64,000 nt of DNA, from NCBI RefSeq assembly GCF_954871325.1, contig NC_088776.1:47696569-47760568 (forward strand), read 5' to 3'. Position 1 is the first letter of the stretch, and every line of letters starts with the position of its first letter. The position numbers and the translations under genes were made by a program. The notes below the pieces were generated by a model. It searched no databases and was not told where the DNA came from. It saw only the letters and a program-made list of their open reading frames with translations. This DNA is from Gordionus sp. m RMFG-2023. Its lineage: Eukaryota > Nematomorpha > Gordioida > Chordodea > Parachordodidae. Shown here in pieces: positions 46,446 through 56,880 of this stretch.

Positions 46446-46586
46446 GATAACCCAATCTTAATCCCTCACATTGTTACAAAACATGATGAATCTATTATTA
46501 AAGATAAGCAAAGAAAAAAATACCGATTCAACAAACGCCTTACCCGTTCTAGAGTTACTGGTGGCCAAGATAATAAGGAACTGTGA
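46446..46586 (+). CDS. Coding-like segment with basic C-terminus (possible last exon)
   Basis: Preceded by TTTCTTTATTTATCTAG and open for 46 codons to a TGA. Predicted residues include DNPILIPHIVTKHDESI and a strongly basic tail (KQRKKYRFNKRLTRSR). The contrast with the low-complexity surroundings suggests a real last exon, but I cannot name the gene. A companion segment lies 136 bp upstream. Confidence 0.3.
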   Translation, partial: DNPILIPHIVTKHDESIIKDKQRKKYRFNKRLTRSRVTGGQDNKEL

Positions 46587-46666
46587 ACTCCTCTGGAGTT
46601 TTATTTTGTTTTTTATCTAATGTTTTATATCTATATGTTTATTTTATTTTCACCCAGCCTCCAAAT

Positions 46667-46920
46667 GATATTTTTCACCATTACCAAAATCCCTATGCCA
46701 CCTCTGCCTAATTTTTAACAAATATAAGCATTTAATTCCATTATCATTCACCTCATTAGGAGATAATATAAATAATACTTTATACCATTCCTTGAACTTT
46801 CATGAATATTTAGAGGGATGTTCAAACGTGAATGTGTAGTGCGGCCAATTTCATTAACATTATTAATGTGAAAATATTCGGTAGTTTTATCATGGCCTTT
46901 ATAACAATACTAATACCTAC
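46667..46920 (-). CDS. Coding-like segments on the reverse strand, unknown
   Basis: Two overlapping frames look protein-like. One contains KGHDKTTEYFHINNVNEIGR, the other SPNEVNDNGIKCLYLLKIRQ followed by RWHRDFGNGEKYHLE. A frame change between them suggests a pseudogene or a missed intron. No family was recognised, and the opposite strand near 46920-46980 is also open. Confidence 0.2.
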
Positions 46921-47431
46921 TGATTGTAGTGTTATTAATATTAATGATAGCAACATTGATCGTCTTAAAATTTCACTTTTTAAAAAAATATCAAATTATC
47001 ATCAGATATAAAGAAGGATCAAAAAATGCCACTTGCATCTATAATAGTAAAGTTATCAGAAGTTTAGAGAATAAATAAGGATATAAATATTTTAAAATTC
47101 TGGTAAGAAAATTCTTCAATATATTCAGAATTATAAATCTTATCCTTCATGACTGTACCGGCGACACAAGTACAATAATTTTAATCAGATAACTATCTAT
47201 TTTAAGTAAGGGTAGAACGTGAATTTTCATTTTGGAATATATATTGTCTACTTTACGTGGAAATCTCAAGGATAATTTAATAGAAGATATTATGATTTTA
47301 AAATATATTATTTCATTTTTTAAATTTTCATTTATATATGAATATGTATACATATATTGAAGTATAATAATAAATGAATGAAAAAAATAAATAATATGAG
47401 TCATTAATTTTATGTTCCCTGAACCCGGATC

Positions 47432-47653
47432 TAGTGTCTACATGAGCAGGGGGGGGAGGGGGGAGGAACAGTTTGCATCCTAATATCTATAAAGGGGTAG
47501 GGGGTAGGCATTTTTGGGGGTGGGCTATAATAATCTATAAAATTTTCCATTACATTTTTAAATTATCTATGGATAAATTTTGGTATTTTTAGGGGGTAGA
47601 TATATATTTTGGGGGGGTTTGCATTCAGTGAATATACTGTCATGTAGACGCTG
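47432..47653. mobile_element. hAT-type MITE, CAGCGTCTACATGA family
   Basis: A 222-bp element from TAGTGTCTACATGAGCAG to ACTGTCATGTAGACGCTG, with perfect 8-bp duplications CCCGGATC (47424-47431, 47654-47661). The interior is G-rich on one arm (GGGGGGGAGGGGGG). Single ends of the family occur at 22638, 49309 and 56797. Confidence 0.85.
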
Positions 47654-47662
47654 CCCGGATCC

Positions 47663-48863
47663 CATAGGCGTAGCCAGGATTATCCTAAGGGGGAAAGGAA
47701 TAAAAAAATTACTGAAGGCTTCGCTCCCAGCCCATTTTGGGCGAGCCTTCGGCCCGCTTTTGTCTATATATAGTCATAAAAAATTTTTACAAGATAGGAG
47801 GTTATTTTTAATAAAAAAAAATAAGCCTGGAATAAATATGTAATATATTTTTATTAGTTTATATAAAATATAATAAATTACTTGTTTATACATTAATATA
47901 AAATATAATAAATTACTTGTTTATACATTAATATAAAAGCATGGTAATAATTTATTCCAAACAAGTATAAGGAATTTATTTATAAATAGTAAGTATACTT
48001 ATAGTTGATATTCCTCTATTATATAGAATTAGTTACAAAATACAAGGTAAATTCCACTTTTACAGACATATGTGACAGTTAGAGAATATATTACAGTTAA
48101 TATTATAACAAATTTTACTAATCAATGCTCTTGATAATAAATATAGCAACAATTCGCATTCAATTATTTAACGCATCTATTTATTTTAAATAAAAATGAT
48201 ATTAAAAATTAATCTACTTATTATTTATACCACAATGTCTTTAAAATATATTTTCTGATGTCCTTATCAATATTTTATAGTTTTCTGTAAAATATATAAT
48301 TCGCTATATTGGTAAAAATTACTTGATTGTCATATGATAATTGATAAAATTAGATATACTGTATATCTACGACATATAATATTCCACTGTTTGTATTGTG
48401 CTTTAATTTTTTAATTTAATTTATAATTTAATTTTATCAAAAGTTTTATAATTATATTTTACTTTTATTAAGATAAATAAATTAAAATTACTCACTTTAT
48501 AAAAAATTATATTTGATAATTTAGTAATTTTATGGATCTATTATTAATAATTATAATACATTTCACTTTTGTCTTAAGACTTATCTTTGGCTTATATTCC
48601 ATTTCTTAAAAAACATATATATATAAATGCTTTTTTCCAAAAATGTATAAATTATGATGAATAGTTTTATAAAAAAATATAAACTTTTACATTCTTTCTT
48701 TCAAATTATTGTTTAAGATATATGCATATATTTTTGAGGGTCAGGGAGTGGGAGGAGGACTAAGGGGGATATTTTTTATTAGCCTAAAATGATATTCACA
48801 AAAAATGATAAATTTCTGAAGGAGGGAGAATTTCCCCTTGCCCCCACCCTGGCTACGCCTATG
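47663..48863. mobile_element. hAT-type element, CATAGGCGTAGCCAGG family
   Basis: A 1,201-bp element with ends CATAGGCGTAGCCAGG and CCTGGCTACGCCTATG. The flanking 8-mers CCGGATCC and CCTGACCC agree at six of eight places. It is AT-rich and non-coding, and part of the interior (47965-48230) matches 15945-16230. It begins one base after the right duplication of the preceding MITE, so two insertions occurred side by side. Confidence 0.75.
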
Positions 48864-48963
48864 CCTGACCCGAACACTGAACCCGGGTTCTTTTCAAATT
48901 TATTCCTGTACCCGAACCCGGACCTGTACCCCTTTTTTTTGTCGAAGGGTTCACATCCCTGCT
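48864..48963. repeat. Right end of a CAGGG / CCCGGGTTC hAT element
   Basis: TGAACCCGGGTTC and CCCGAACCCGG repeats ending in GGGTTCACATCCCTG, as in the complete element at 33673-34441. The left part, before the two insertions at 47432 and 47663, is reduced to CCCTGAACCCGGATC. Confidence 0.65.
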
Positions 48964-49739
48964 TTTTAATGATTACATAATATTTACTAATTATAAAATA
49001 CTTACAATACAAAAAAAAGAAAATTCAACACTCTATATTAAACTATCAATATCTAAACTAAAAATTTAAATAATTAAATAATAGCTTATAACATCTTAAC
49101 AAAAGAAAAATAGAATAATAAATTTTGTATTTGGAAGAAAAAGTTTTTTCATTTTTCCTTCTTACCTTTTCTATACAACTCATAACTTTCATCTCAAATA
49201 CGATAATAGGATAGGATATACTTACTCATTTTGTTATATTACAGGCGAGTTACGAGGTTTGTTGGTATCCTTAAGAAAAAAATAGCCACAATTATATGAA
49301 GGGTTAGCCTTCATCAGCGTCTACATCACAGGATTTTCACTGGATGCAAATCCCCTTCAAAAATCTTTGCCTACCCCCCTAAAAAAATCTCGCCGTCTTC
49401 GGCGGAGGTGATTCCCAATTATTATTTTTACCTTTTTTATTTATTGATACTCTTTTCAGAGACTTTATAAAGGATAACTTAAATTCAGGGATCCAAACCG
49501 AACCTGAACTGAACCGTTAAACCACTAAAAACCGGTATTTTTATCAAACCCAAACCGAACCTAAACCTCTAAAAAATTTCTAGCCGAACCTGAACCAAAC
49601 CACTAAAATGCCTCTGAACCAGTTCGAGTGGTTCGGGTCCGCTTTATATACTCTTAAAAATATCAAAAAGACAAATAAGCTAAAATGGCTGTCAAAATGG
49701 CCCCTATAAGTTTGAAGCGAGAGATTTAAAAAATATCAA

Positions 49740-50251
49740 AAATTTGAATTTTACAGATTAGATAGTTTTTTCTATTTAAGTATTTAATATTAAATTAATA
49801 TCATTATAAATTTTATAATCAAATATTTAATATAATTATATAATTAATATTAAAATCATTTATTATAAATTTTAATAAATATATAATTATATAAAGAAAA
49901 ATATATAAATTGTATTAATATAAATTTTAATAAGTATATAATTGTAATATTTAACATAATATATTATTAATATAATATTTAAAGAAATTAATTTAATATA
50001 AATAAAAATATATAAATTGTATTAATATAAATTTTAGTAATATATAATTATAAATTTTAGTAATATATAATTATAATATTTAATATGATTTAATTATAAT
50101 ATAATAATTAATATTATTAACATAATTAATATATAATTAAAATAGTATAATTTATATTATATATTTATAATATTATTTACATATTTTATATATTTATAAT
50201 ATTATTTATCTATTTAATATAATTTATTTATAATTCAATATTATATATAAT
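49740..50251. repeat. Extreme AT tract
   Basis: About 500 bp made almost only of A and T (AATATAATTATA, TTAATATTA variants), leading into the satellite array. Likely low-complexity expansion. Confidence 0.7.
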
Positions 50252-52180
50252 ACAATATGGTTAATATTACTAGGAACTCCATTAATAAAATTTTTATAGT
50301 AGAGATTTATACTTATTATTCCTATAAATATCAGATTAACTCATATTTTAATTTTTTTTAGATTTCTAATGATTAATGGGAATATGTTAATCTCTTTTCC
50401 TACTAGGAACTCCATTAATAAAATTTTTATCGTAGAGATTTATACTTATTATTCCTATAAATATCAGATTTACTCATATTTTAATTTTTTTTTAGATTTC
50501 TAATGATTAATGGGAATATGTTAATCTCTTTTCCTACTAGGAACTTCATTAATAAAATTTTTATCGTAGAGATTTATACTTATTATTCCTATAAATATCA
50601 GATTTACTCATATTTTAACTTTTAGATTTCTAAGGATTAATGGGAATATGTTAATCTCTTTTCCTACTAGGAACTCCATTAATAAAATTTTTATAATAGA
50701 GATTTATACTTATTATTCCTATAAATATCAGATTTACTCATATTTTAATTTTTTTTCTAGATTTCGAATGATTAATGGGAATATGTTAATCTCTTTTCCT
50801 ATTAGGAACTCCATTAAAAAAATATTTATCGTAGAGATTTATACTTATTATTCCTATAAATATCAGATTAACTCATATTTTAATTTTTTTTTAGATTTCT
50901 AATGATTAATGGGAATATGTTAATCTCTTTTCCTACTAGGAACTCCATTAATAAAATTATTATCGTAGAGATTTATACTTATTATTCCTATAAATATCAG
51001 ATTTACTCATATTTTAACTTTTAGGTTTCTAATGATTAATGGGAATATGTTAATCTCTTTTCCTACTAGGAACTCCATTAATAAAATTTTTATCGTAGAG
51101 ATTTATACTTATTATTCCTATAAATATCAGATTTACTCATATTTTAACTTTTAGATTTCTAATGATTAATGGGAATATGTTAATCTCTTTTCCTACTAGG
51201 AACTCCATTAATAAAATTTTTATAGTAGAGATTTATACTTATTATTCCTATAAATATCAGATTAACTCATATTTTAATTTTTTTTTAGATTTCTAATGAT
51301 TAATGGGAATATGTTAATCTCTTTTCCTACTAGGAACTCCATTAATAAAATTTTTATCGTAGAGATTACTTATTATTCCTATAAATATCAGATTTACTCA
51401 TATTTTAATTTTTTTTTAGATTTCTAATGATTAATGGGGATATGTTAATCTCTTTTCCTACTAGGAACTCCATTAATAAAATTTTTATCGTAAAGATTTA
51501 TACTTATTATTTCTATAAATATCAGATTTACTCATATTTTAACTTTTAGATTTCTAATGATTAATGGGAATATGTTAATCTCTTTTCCTACTAGGAACTC
51601 CATTAACAAAATTTTTATCATAGAGATTTATACTTATTATTCCTATAAATCAGATTTATTCATATTTTAATTTTTTTTCTAGATTTCTAATGATTAATGG
51701 GAATATGTTAATCTCTTTTCCTATTAGGAACTCCATTAAAAAAATTTTTATCGTAGAGATTTATATTTATTATTCCTATAAATATCAGATTTACTCATAT
51801 TTTAATTTATTTTTAGATTTCTATTGATTAATGGGAATATGTTAATCTCTTTTCCAACTAGGAACTCCATTAATAAAATTTTTATCGTAGAGATTTATAC
51901 TTATTATTCCTGTAAATATCAGTTTTACTCATATTTTAACTTTTAGATTTCTAATGATTAATGGGAATATGTTAATCTCTTTTCCTACTAAAAACTCCAT
52001 TAATAAAATTTTTATCGTAGAGATTTATACTTATTATTCCTATAAATATCAGATTTAGTCATATTTTAATTTTTTTTTAGATTTCTAATGATTAATGGGA
52101 ATATGTTAATCTCTTTTTCTACTAGGACCATTAATAAAATTTTTAACATAGGGATTTATACTTGTTATTCCTATAAATAT
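50252..52180. repeat. Satellite array, ~14.5 units of 130-135 bp
   Basis: Head-to-tail units. Successive TAGGAACTCC phrases start at 50271, 50404, 50538, 50668, 50803, 50937, 51067, 51197, 51331, 51462, 51592, 51725, 51859, 51989 and 52123. There are two length classes: about 134 bp with TTTTAATTTTTTTTTAGATT, and about 130 bp with TTTTAACTTTTAGATT. Units look more than 90% alike by eye. The open frame across units is a by-product, as units are not a fixed multiple of three. Confidence 0.95.
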
Positions 52181-52268
52181 GAGATTTATTTTGTTAGAGC
52201 TATTTATCATACGTATTTATTCATATAAATGTCGGATTACTTAGATATTACTTAAAAATATTGTTAAA

Positions 52269-52673
52269 AGGCTCGATTTGAGTCGAGTTTTTAAAAACGG
52301 CTAACTCAAATTTTGGCTAGCAAAATATTGACTAAGCCTCGAGATTTAGCTAATAGATGCCAAAGTGTTGTTAAACGGCTTGTTTTGAGCCATTTTTAAA
52401 AACGGCTAACTCAATACTTCATCCAGAAAAATATTACCCAAGCTGGAAGATTTTGCTCATAGAAGGAACAAGGGTCTACACATATATTATAGAAATCTTG
52501 AGGTTTAAGCAATATTTTTCTGGCTAAAATATTGAGTTAGCCGTTTTTAAAAATCGGCTCAAAACGTGCCGTTTAACAACACTATGCCAAACCTTTATGC
52601 CACCTCTGAGCAAGGTCTGCTGGCTTGCCTAATATTTTTTCAGCCGTTTTAATCGAGCCGTTTAACAACATTA
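52269..52673. mobile_element. hAT-type MITE, family A, split by a sister copy
   Basis: The outer copy has ends TATTGTTAAAAGGCTCG and CGAGCCGTTTAACAACATTA and flanking 8-mers CTTAAAAA / CTTATAAA (seven of eight). It is interrupted at 52365-52583 by another member of the same family. Confidence 0.75.
52365..52583. mobile_element. hAT-type MITE, family A, nested copy
   Basis: 219 bp, GTGTTGTTAAACGGCTTG to GTGCCGTTTAACAACACT, with perfect 8-bp duplications ATGCCAAA (52357-52364, 52584-52591) made from the outer copy's own sequence. It inserted after the outer copy was in place. Confidence 0.9.
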
Positions 52674-52779
52674 CTTATAAAAAATATGATATAATGAATA
52701 AGCATGCATGTTGTAAGAATAATGAAATATAAGCCTAACAATTTTATTATTACTTTTGCAATTATATCATTGGTATATA

Positions 52780-53180
52780 TAAATATTATTAATGTGATTG
52801 ATAAATATTATTATTGTGATTGATAAATATAAAATAATGATTGCAATTGTATAATAATGCTATATAAAATAATGATTGCAATTTATATATCAATAGTATA
52901 TAAATTTATATTTATTGAGACTATATATTGATGAAGGTATATAAAATAAAGATTGCAATTTGCATATCAATTATAAAATTATTTTTATTAAGACTGTATA
53001 TTGATGGTGGTGTATAAATATTTGTATATATTGCAATTGAATATTAATTGTATAGAAAATGATGATTACAATTTGTATATCAATAGGTGGTATATAAAAT
53101 AATGATTGCAATTTGTATTTCAATAGTAATATATAAAATTATGGTAATTACTTTTTGCATATCAATATTATATAAAATGG
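52780..53180. repeat. Degenerate tandem repeat
   Basis: Irregular repetition of ATAAAATAATGATTGCAATT followed by TGTATATCAATAG at spacings of about 40-60 bp. Much more diverged than the two satellites around it. Confidence 0.6.
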
Positions 53181-53484
53181 TGTAAATTTGGTATAAAAAG
53201 CATTAAAAAATGAAAATTTTAACAGCATGATCATAATATTGATAAAGAGTGATGTGAATTTTTAGGTAAAAACCTAATAATTAATAAATATCTATGTAAG
53301 CATCAATGACATTTGTCATTGGTATGCATATAATAGTTTTCTCTATTTTGAGAATATAAATAATTATTAGAAAATAGTAGATTTTTATTAAATTTAGATT
53401 TTATAAATTTATATTGGGCATTTTGCTTTAAAAAAATTAATTGATTTATTGAATAATCATAATTTCCAGATAAAACTAGTAGCA

Positions 53485-54060
53485 TATTTTAAATTTTCTT
53501 TGGTTGGTTGGAGTTCCTGAATGGATTATATCAAGTGATGCTAAGATTAAAATTTCCAGGTTAACAAGATAGCATATTTTAAATTTACTTTGGTTGGTTG
53601 GAGTTCCTGAATAAATTATATCAAGTGATGCTAAGATTAAAATTTCCAGGTTTACAAGATAGCATATTTTAAATTTACTTTTGTTGGTTGGAGTTCCTGA
53701 ATGGATTATATCAAGTGATGCTAAGATTAAAATTTTCAGGTTAACAAGATAGCATATTTTAAATTTACCTTGATTAGTTGGAGTTCCTGAATGGATTATA
53801 TCAAGTGATGTTAAGATTAAAATTTCCAGGTTAACAAGATAGCATATTTTAAATTTACCTTGATTAGTTGGAGTTCCTGAATGGATTATCAATTGATGCT
53901 AAGATTAAAATTTCCAGGTTAACAAGATAGCATATTTTAAAGGATTATCAAAATTTCCAGGTTAACAAGATAGCATATTAGTAATATATTCTAAGAAGAA
54001 AATTTCCAGGTTAACAAGATAGCATAATAGTAATATATTCTATAATTTACCTGGGTTGGT
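53485..54060. repeat. Satellite array, 90-bp unit, ~5 full copies
   Basis: GAGTTCCTGA recurs at exactly 53511, 53601, 53691, 53781 and 53871. Each unit contains AAAATTTCCAGGTTAACAAG, ATAGCATATTTTAAATTTAC and GGTTGGTTG. After 53900 the array continues as shorter, broken units. Because the unit is 90 bp, the - strand (53476-53892) is open as about 4.6 repeats of 30 residues (IIHSGTPTNQGKFKICYLV...). There is no start context or splice support, so it is described as a repeat, not a gene. Confidence 0.92.
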
Positions 54061-54415
54061 TATGGTCTCAAATGATTATATGTCATTGTGCTGGAGAAAA
54101 TATCAGCTTGTTAAATTGAGCATACAAATTTTAAGCTTAAGAAAAATTTAGCAAAAAGTCACGCGACAAAACATCAAAACACAAAAAAAAAGTATATCAT
54201 GCGGCACGATACGAGTTCGAGTCTCATAATTTTATGCTTACAAAATAATGTGTAAGTTGTTACTAGTAGTATATTGCAAAATTTTTAATTATATTCAAAT
54301 TGTTTTAAAAATTATTAATAATCACATTTGATTGATAAACGTCAGTCATAATTTTTATAAACGTTTGTATATTGCCATTTTACAACATTTTTTAAATATT
54401 TTAAGCGATTATTAT

Positions 54416-54594
54416 TTCTCAGCTTGTAAAAAAATATAAAAATTTGATTGAGTAATTTTATGTGGTTTTTCGTCTGCGGGAAAATGGCTGATGTTAAATC
54501 GCACCTCCAAGAAATAATGATATCTATCAATTCTACGAATACTTCTATCACTCACAATTTCATTTTCAAGCACACTATATTCCTTAAATATTTA
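54416..54594 (-). pseudogene. Protein-like scrap, unknown
   Basis: Read on the - strand this gives about 60 residues with protein-like composition (KEYSVLENEIVSDRSIRR, then HYFLEVRFNISHFPADEK and NFYIFLQAEK) ending in TAA. It is bounded upstream by a stop and has no clear splice site. It may be a piece of a transposon gene caught inside the composite element. Confidence 0.25.
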
Positions 54595-54739
54595 CTTTGC
54601 GACTACATACATTTTTTATGACATGAAAAGCCTGACTTCTACTCTTCTGAATCAAAACTCTAGTAAATTCTTTCAAATGCATGGAAGATGTTTGGGAGAG
54701 TAATGAGACTCTTTTTTAATTGCTGAGGATTATACATAA

Positions 54740-55810
54740 CACATAATATATCTCTGTCAAGTTATTACTTTTATTCATTAATTTTTTATTTTTTCTAGAT
54801 TCAAAGAAATAAATTCTCTTCTTTATTTACTAATTTATCTCAATCAATTCATCATAACTTAATTCTTTCTTATCTTCTTCAATTCTTTACCTAAGCTACT
54901 ATAAAGTTTAGCAAGTACCATTATAAATCAATTATTTATTTCCTTTAACAATTTATTTTTTCTATATATTAATCTTATTAACTTAATTTAAACAAAATAA
55001 TATAAATCAACATTTAATATAATTACAACTTCTTTCTTAAACAAAATTTAACTTTAATCCTCTCTTAAAACTCAATTTCATGGATATTTTCTTATTCATC
55101 ATTTCTCTTGTCTGCTTTTTGCTTTTTCAATTTTCCAAGTATCGTCTGCTTGTTTTTTTCCCCATTTTTTTCTATTTCAAAATTCAAATTTATCTTACAA
55201 TTTACTTTAAAATTTATATTATGTCAATTTTCAAAAATCTAACAATCTACTCCTACAACATTCCTGGCCTACTTTCAAAAACAACTATACTTAGGAAACT
55301 CCTTGATCAATATGATATTAACATTATTTTAACACAAGAATCTCTTATTACCAATAATATAAAAAAAAAAAAATAGAAAACAAAACAAAAAAAAAAAGAG
55401 AAAACAAAAATAAATAAATTACAAATTATAAAAACTAACTCTTCTTCCTTTACTCCTTCAACCCCCCCGCCTCCTTTCTTCTAATACATATTCCTATCTT
55501 ATCTTATAATAAAAAACATTATTTACAATGTGGATCCTGGCTTATCCACGAGTGGTACCCGTCATCCCACTCAAATTAAATGGGACCCTGACAGTAGGGT
55601 AAATTACTGTCAACTTTGTGGATCCTGGCTTATCCACGAGTGGTACCCGTCATCCCACTCAAATTAAACGGGACCCAGACAGTAGGGTAAATTTTCTGCC
55701 AAACGGTGAATGCAAATTCACTGCACTGGAGACGCCCTCTAAGGGGTGGTGGAGTGCCCACTTAATTGTGGGATGTCTCCCCAGTGTATAATATGATATG
55801 ATATGATTTT
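54740..55810 (+). mobile_element. Internally deleted LINE (non-LTR retrotransposon)
   Basis: A pyrimidine-rich 5' leader (about 54780-55080) is followed by an open frame whose end (from 55221) reads MSIFKNLTIYSYNIPGL, then DINIILTQES, the first strands of an APE-type LINE endonuclease (usual form IISWNVNGL ... DIIALQET). After about 50 codons of it the sequence drops into A-rich DNA and then into a GC-richer 3' region with two 88-bp direct repeats (55530-55617, 55618-55705), a hairpin-rich end and a short ATATG-type tail (55788-55810). The middle of the endonuclease and all reverse transcriptase are missing, so it is SINE-like and needs a partner LINE. Confidence 0.7.
55530..55705 (+). repeat. 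Two 88-bp direct repeats in a LINE 3' region
   Basis: GTGGATCCTGGCTTATCCAC begins both copies (a GTGGAT/ATCCAC hairpin), followed by GAGTGGTACCCGTCATCCCA and GACAGTAGGGTAAATT. The copies differ at only a few sites. Confidence 0.85.
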
Positions 55811-55904
55811 AAGCTTATAAATTATAATACCTAGAAAAAAATTAAATCTAATATATAAATTATTTACATATAGTATTATAAATGACACATCAAATGTGAT
55901 ATCA

Positions 55905-56045
55905 TACTGGCAATGCCAGCTACCCAAGTTAGAGTGAAAAGATGTTTTTCAACAATTAAATTTATTTTATCTCCTTATAGATGTAATTTGAGTGAGACGA
56001 ATTTTGAAAATATATTAATTGTGCGGCTTAATAAAAAATTTTTAA
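55905..56045 (+). pseudogene. hAT transposase C-terminus
   Basis: Reads MPATQVRVKRCFSTIKFILS, then PYRCNLSETNFENILIVRLN and KKF, matching the hAT C-terminal dimerisation region (usual A.S...ER.FS...ILSP.R..L...N.E.L...R.N). It lies just inside the right end of the composite element, in the place and orientation expected for the element's own transposase 3' end. The Glu-Arg of the ER.FS motif is changed (KRCFS). Confidence 0.75.
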
Positions 56046-56694
56046 GTAATTGTTCTTATTAAAATAATTCATTGATACATTTATTTGTTATATTTATAAA
56101 TTAAATATTATTTTAAATGTGCAATTAATAAAAATGAAGGTTTTTATTTTAATTATGAAATAAAAAAAAATTTCCTTATACATAATCCTAAAGTAGGTTT
56201 GAATGCAAAAATGTTCAAACCGGTTTTTAGATGTTCGAACTGAACCGATATTTTTATTTTTTGCGAACCTAACCTGAACCTTGAACCGTTATTTTTATCC
56301 GAACCTGAACCGAACCAATATTCGTTTCGGTTTGGATCCCTGCTTAAATTAATCTATCTCTACTACGAACTATCGATATTTTGTGAATATAAAGAATTTA
56401 TTTTTTAGATAATAAATTCAATTAAAACCTCCATTATTTAAAATGAATTAATTATTATGGCATTATGAGCTTGCTGAAATATGGCATTATGAGCATGCTG
56501 AAATATCTAGACCTTTTAAATTACATTAAAAAAGATAGCAGAAAGTTTTATTTGGAAACGTGAATGATTGTTTGCAATATATAGATTTGGTAGATGAATT
56601 GTATTATAATATTTCTATGATAAAAGTATTAATTTTTACAGCAATAAATTTTGTCCTATTATCATCTCAAAATTTAATAGATAATCCCAAAAAA

Positions 56695-56797
56695 ATTTAT
56701 CCTACCCCCATTAAAGCAGCCTATCCCCTACCCCCCTTAAAAAATAGGATGCGAATTGTTCCTACCCCTCCCGCTCATATAGACGCTGGCCTTCATT
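56695..56797. repeat. Single end of a CAGCGTCTACATGA-family MITE
   Basis: CCTACCCCCATT ... CCTACCCCTCCCGCTCATAT followed by AGACGCTG is the mirror image of the 47432 element's left arm. The other end was not found. It lies 84 bp before the ankyrin gene start, so it could be part of that promoter. Confidence 0.6.
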
Positions 56798-56880
56798 CAT
56801 AGAATTTAAGTTCGCTCACTTTGGGCTGGTCTATGACCAACGTGCTAAATAAGATAAGATATTTTATACATCTATTCATT

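Larger units (their letters stand above)
49486..56342. mobile_element. Composite 6.86-kb hAT element enclosing satellite arrays
   Basis: The ends CAGGGATCCAAACCGAACC (left) and CGTTTCGGTTTGGATCCCTG (right) are inverted copies. Both sides are flanked by the identical 8-mer CTTAAATT (49478-49485, 56343-56350), the signature of one hAT insertion. Subterminal regions on both sides carry multiple GAACCTGAACC-type motifs. Between them lie, in order: an AT-only stretch, a ~132-bp satellite, two nested MITEs, a degenerate repeat, a 90-bp satellite, a protein-like scrap, an internally deleted LINE and a hAT transposase C-terminus. Most of the transposase is gone. Confidence 0.85.

Noticed and set aside
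50648-50902. 84-codon open frame in the satellite
   Set aside because: A by-product of two units whose lengths happen to keep one frame; other units do not.
53476-54060. CRISPR-like array
   Set aside because: The repeats are contiguous 90-bp satellite units without unique spacers, in a eukaryotic genome.
54205-54245. tRNA B-box-like string (GAGTTCGAGTCTC)
   Set aside because: No acceptor stem, anticodon arm or A box in register around it; at most a hint of a tRNA-derived SINE.
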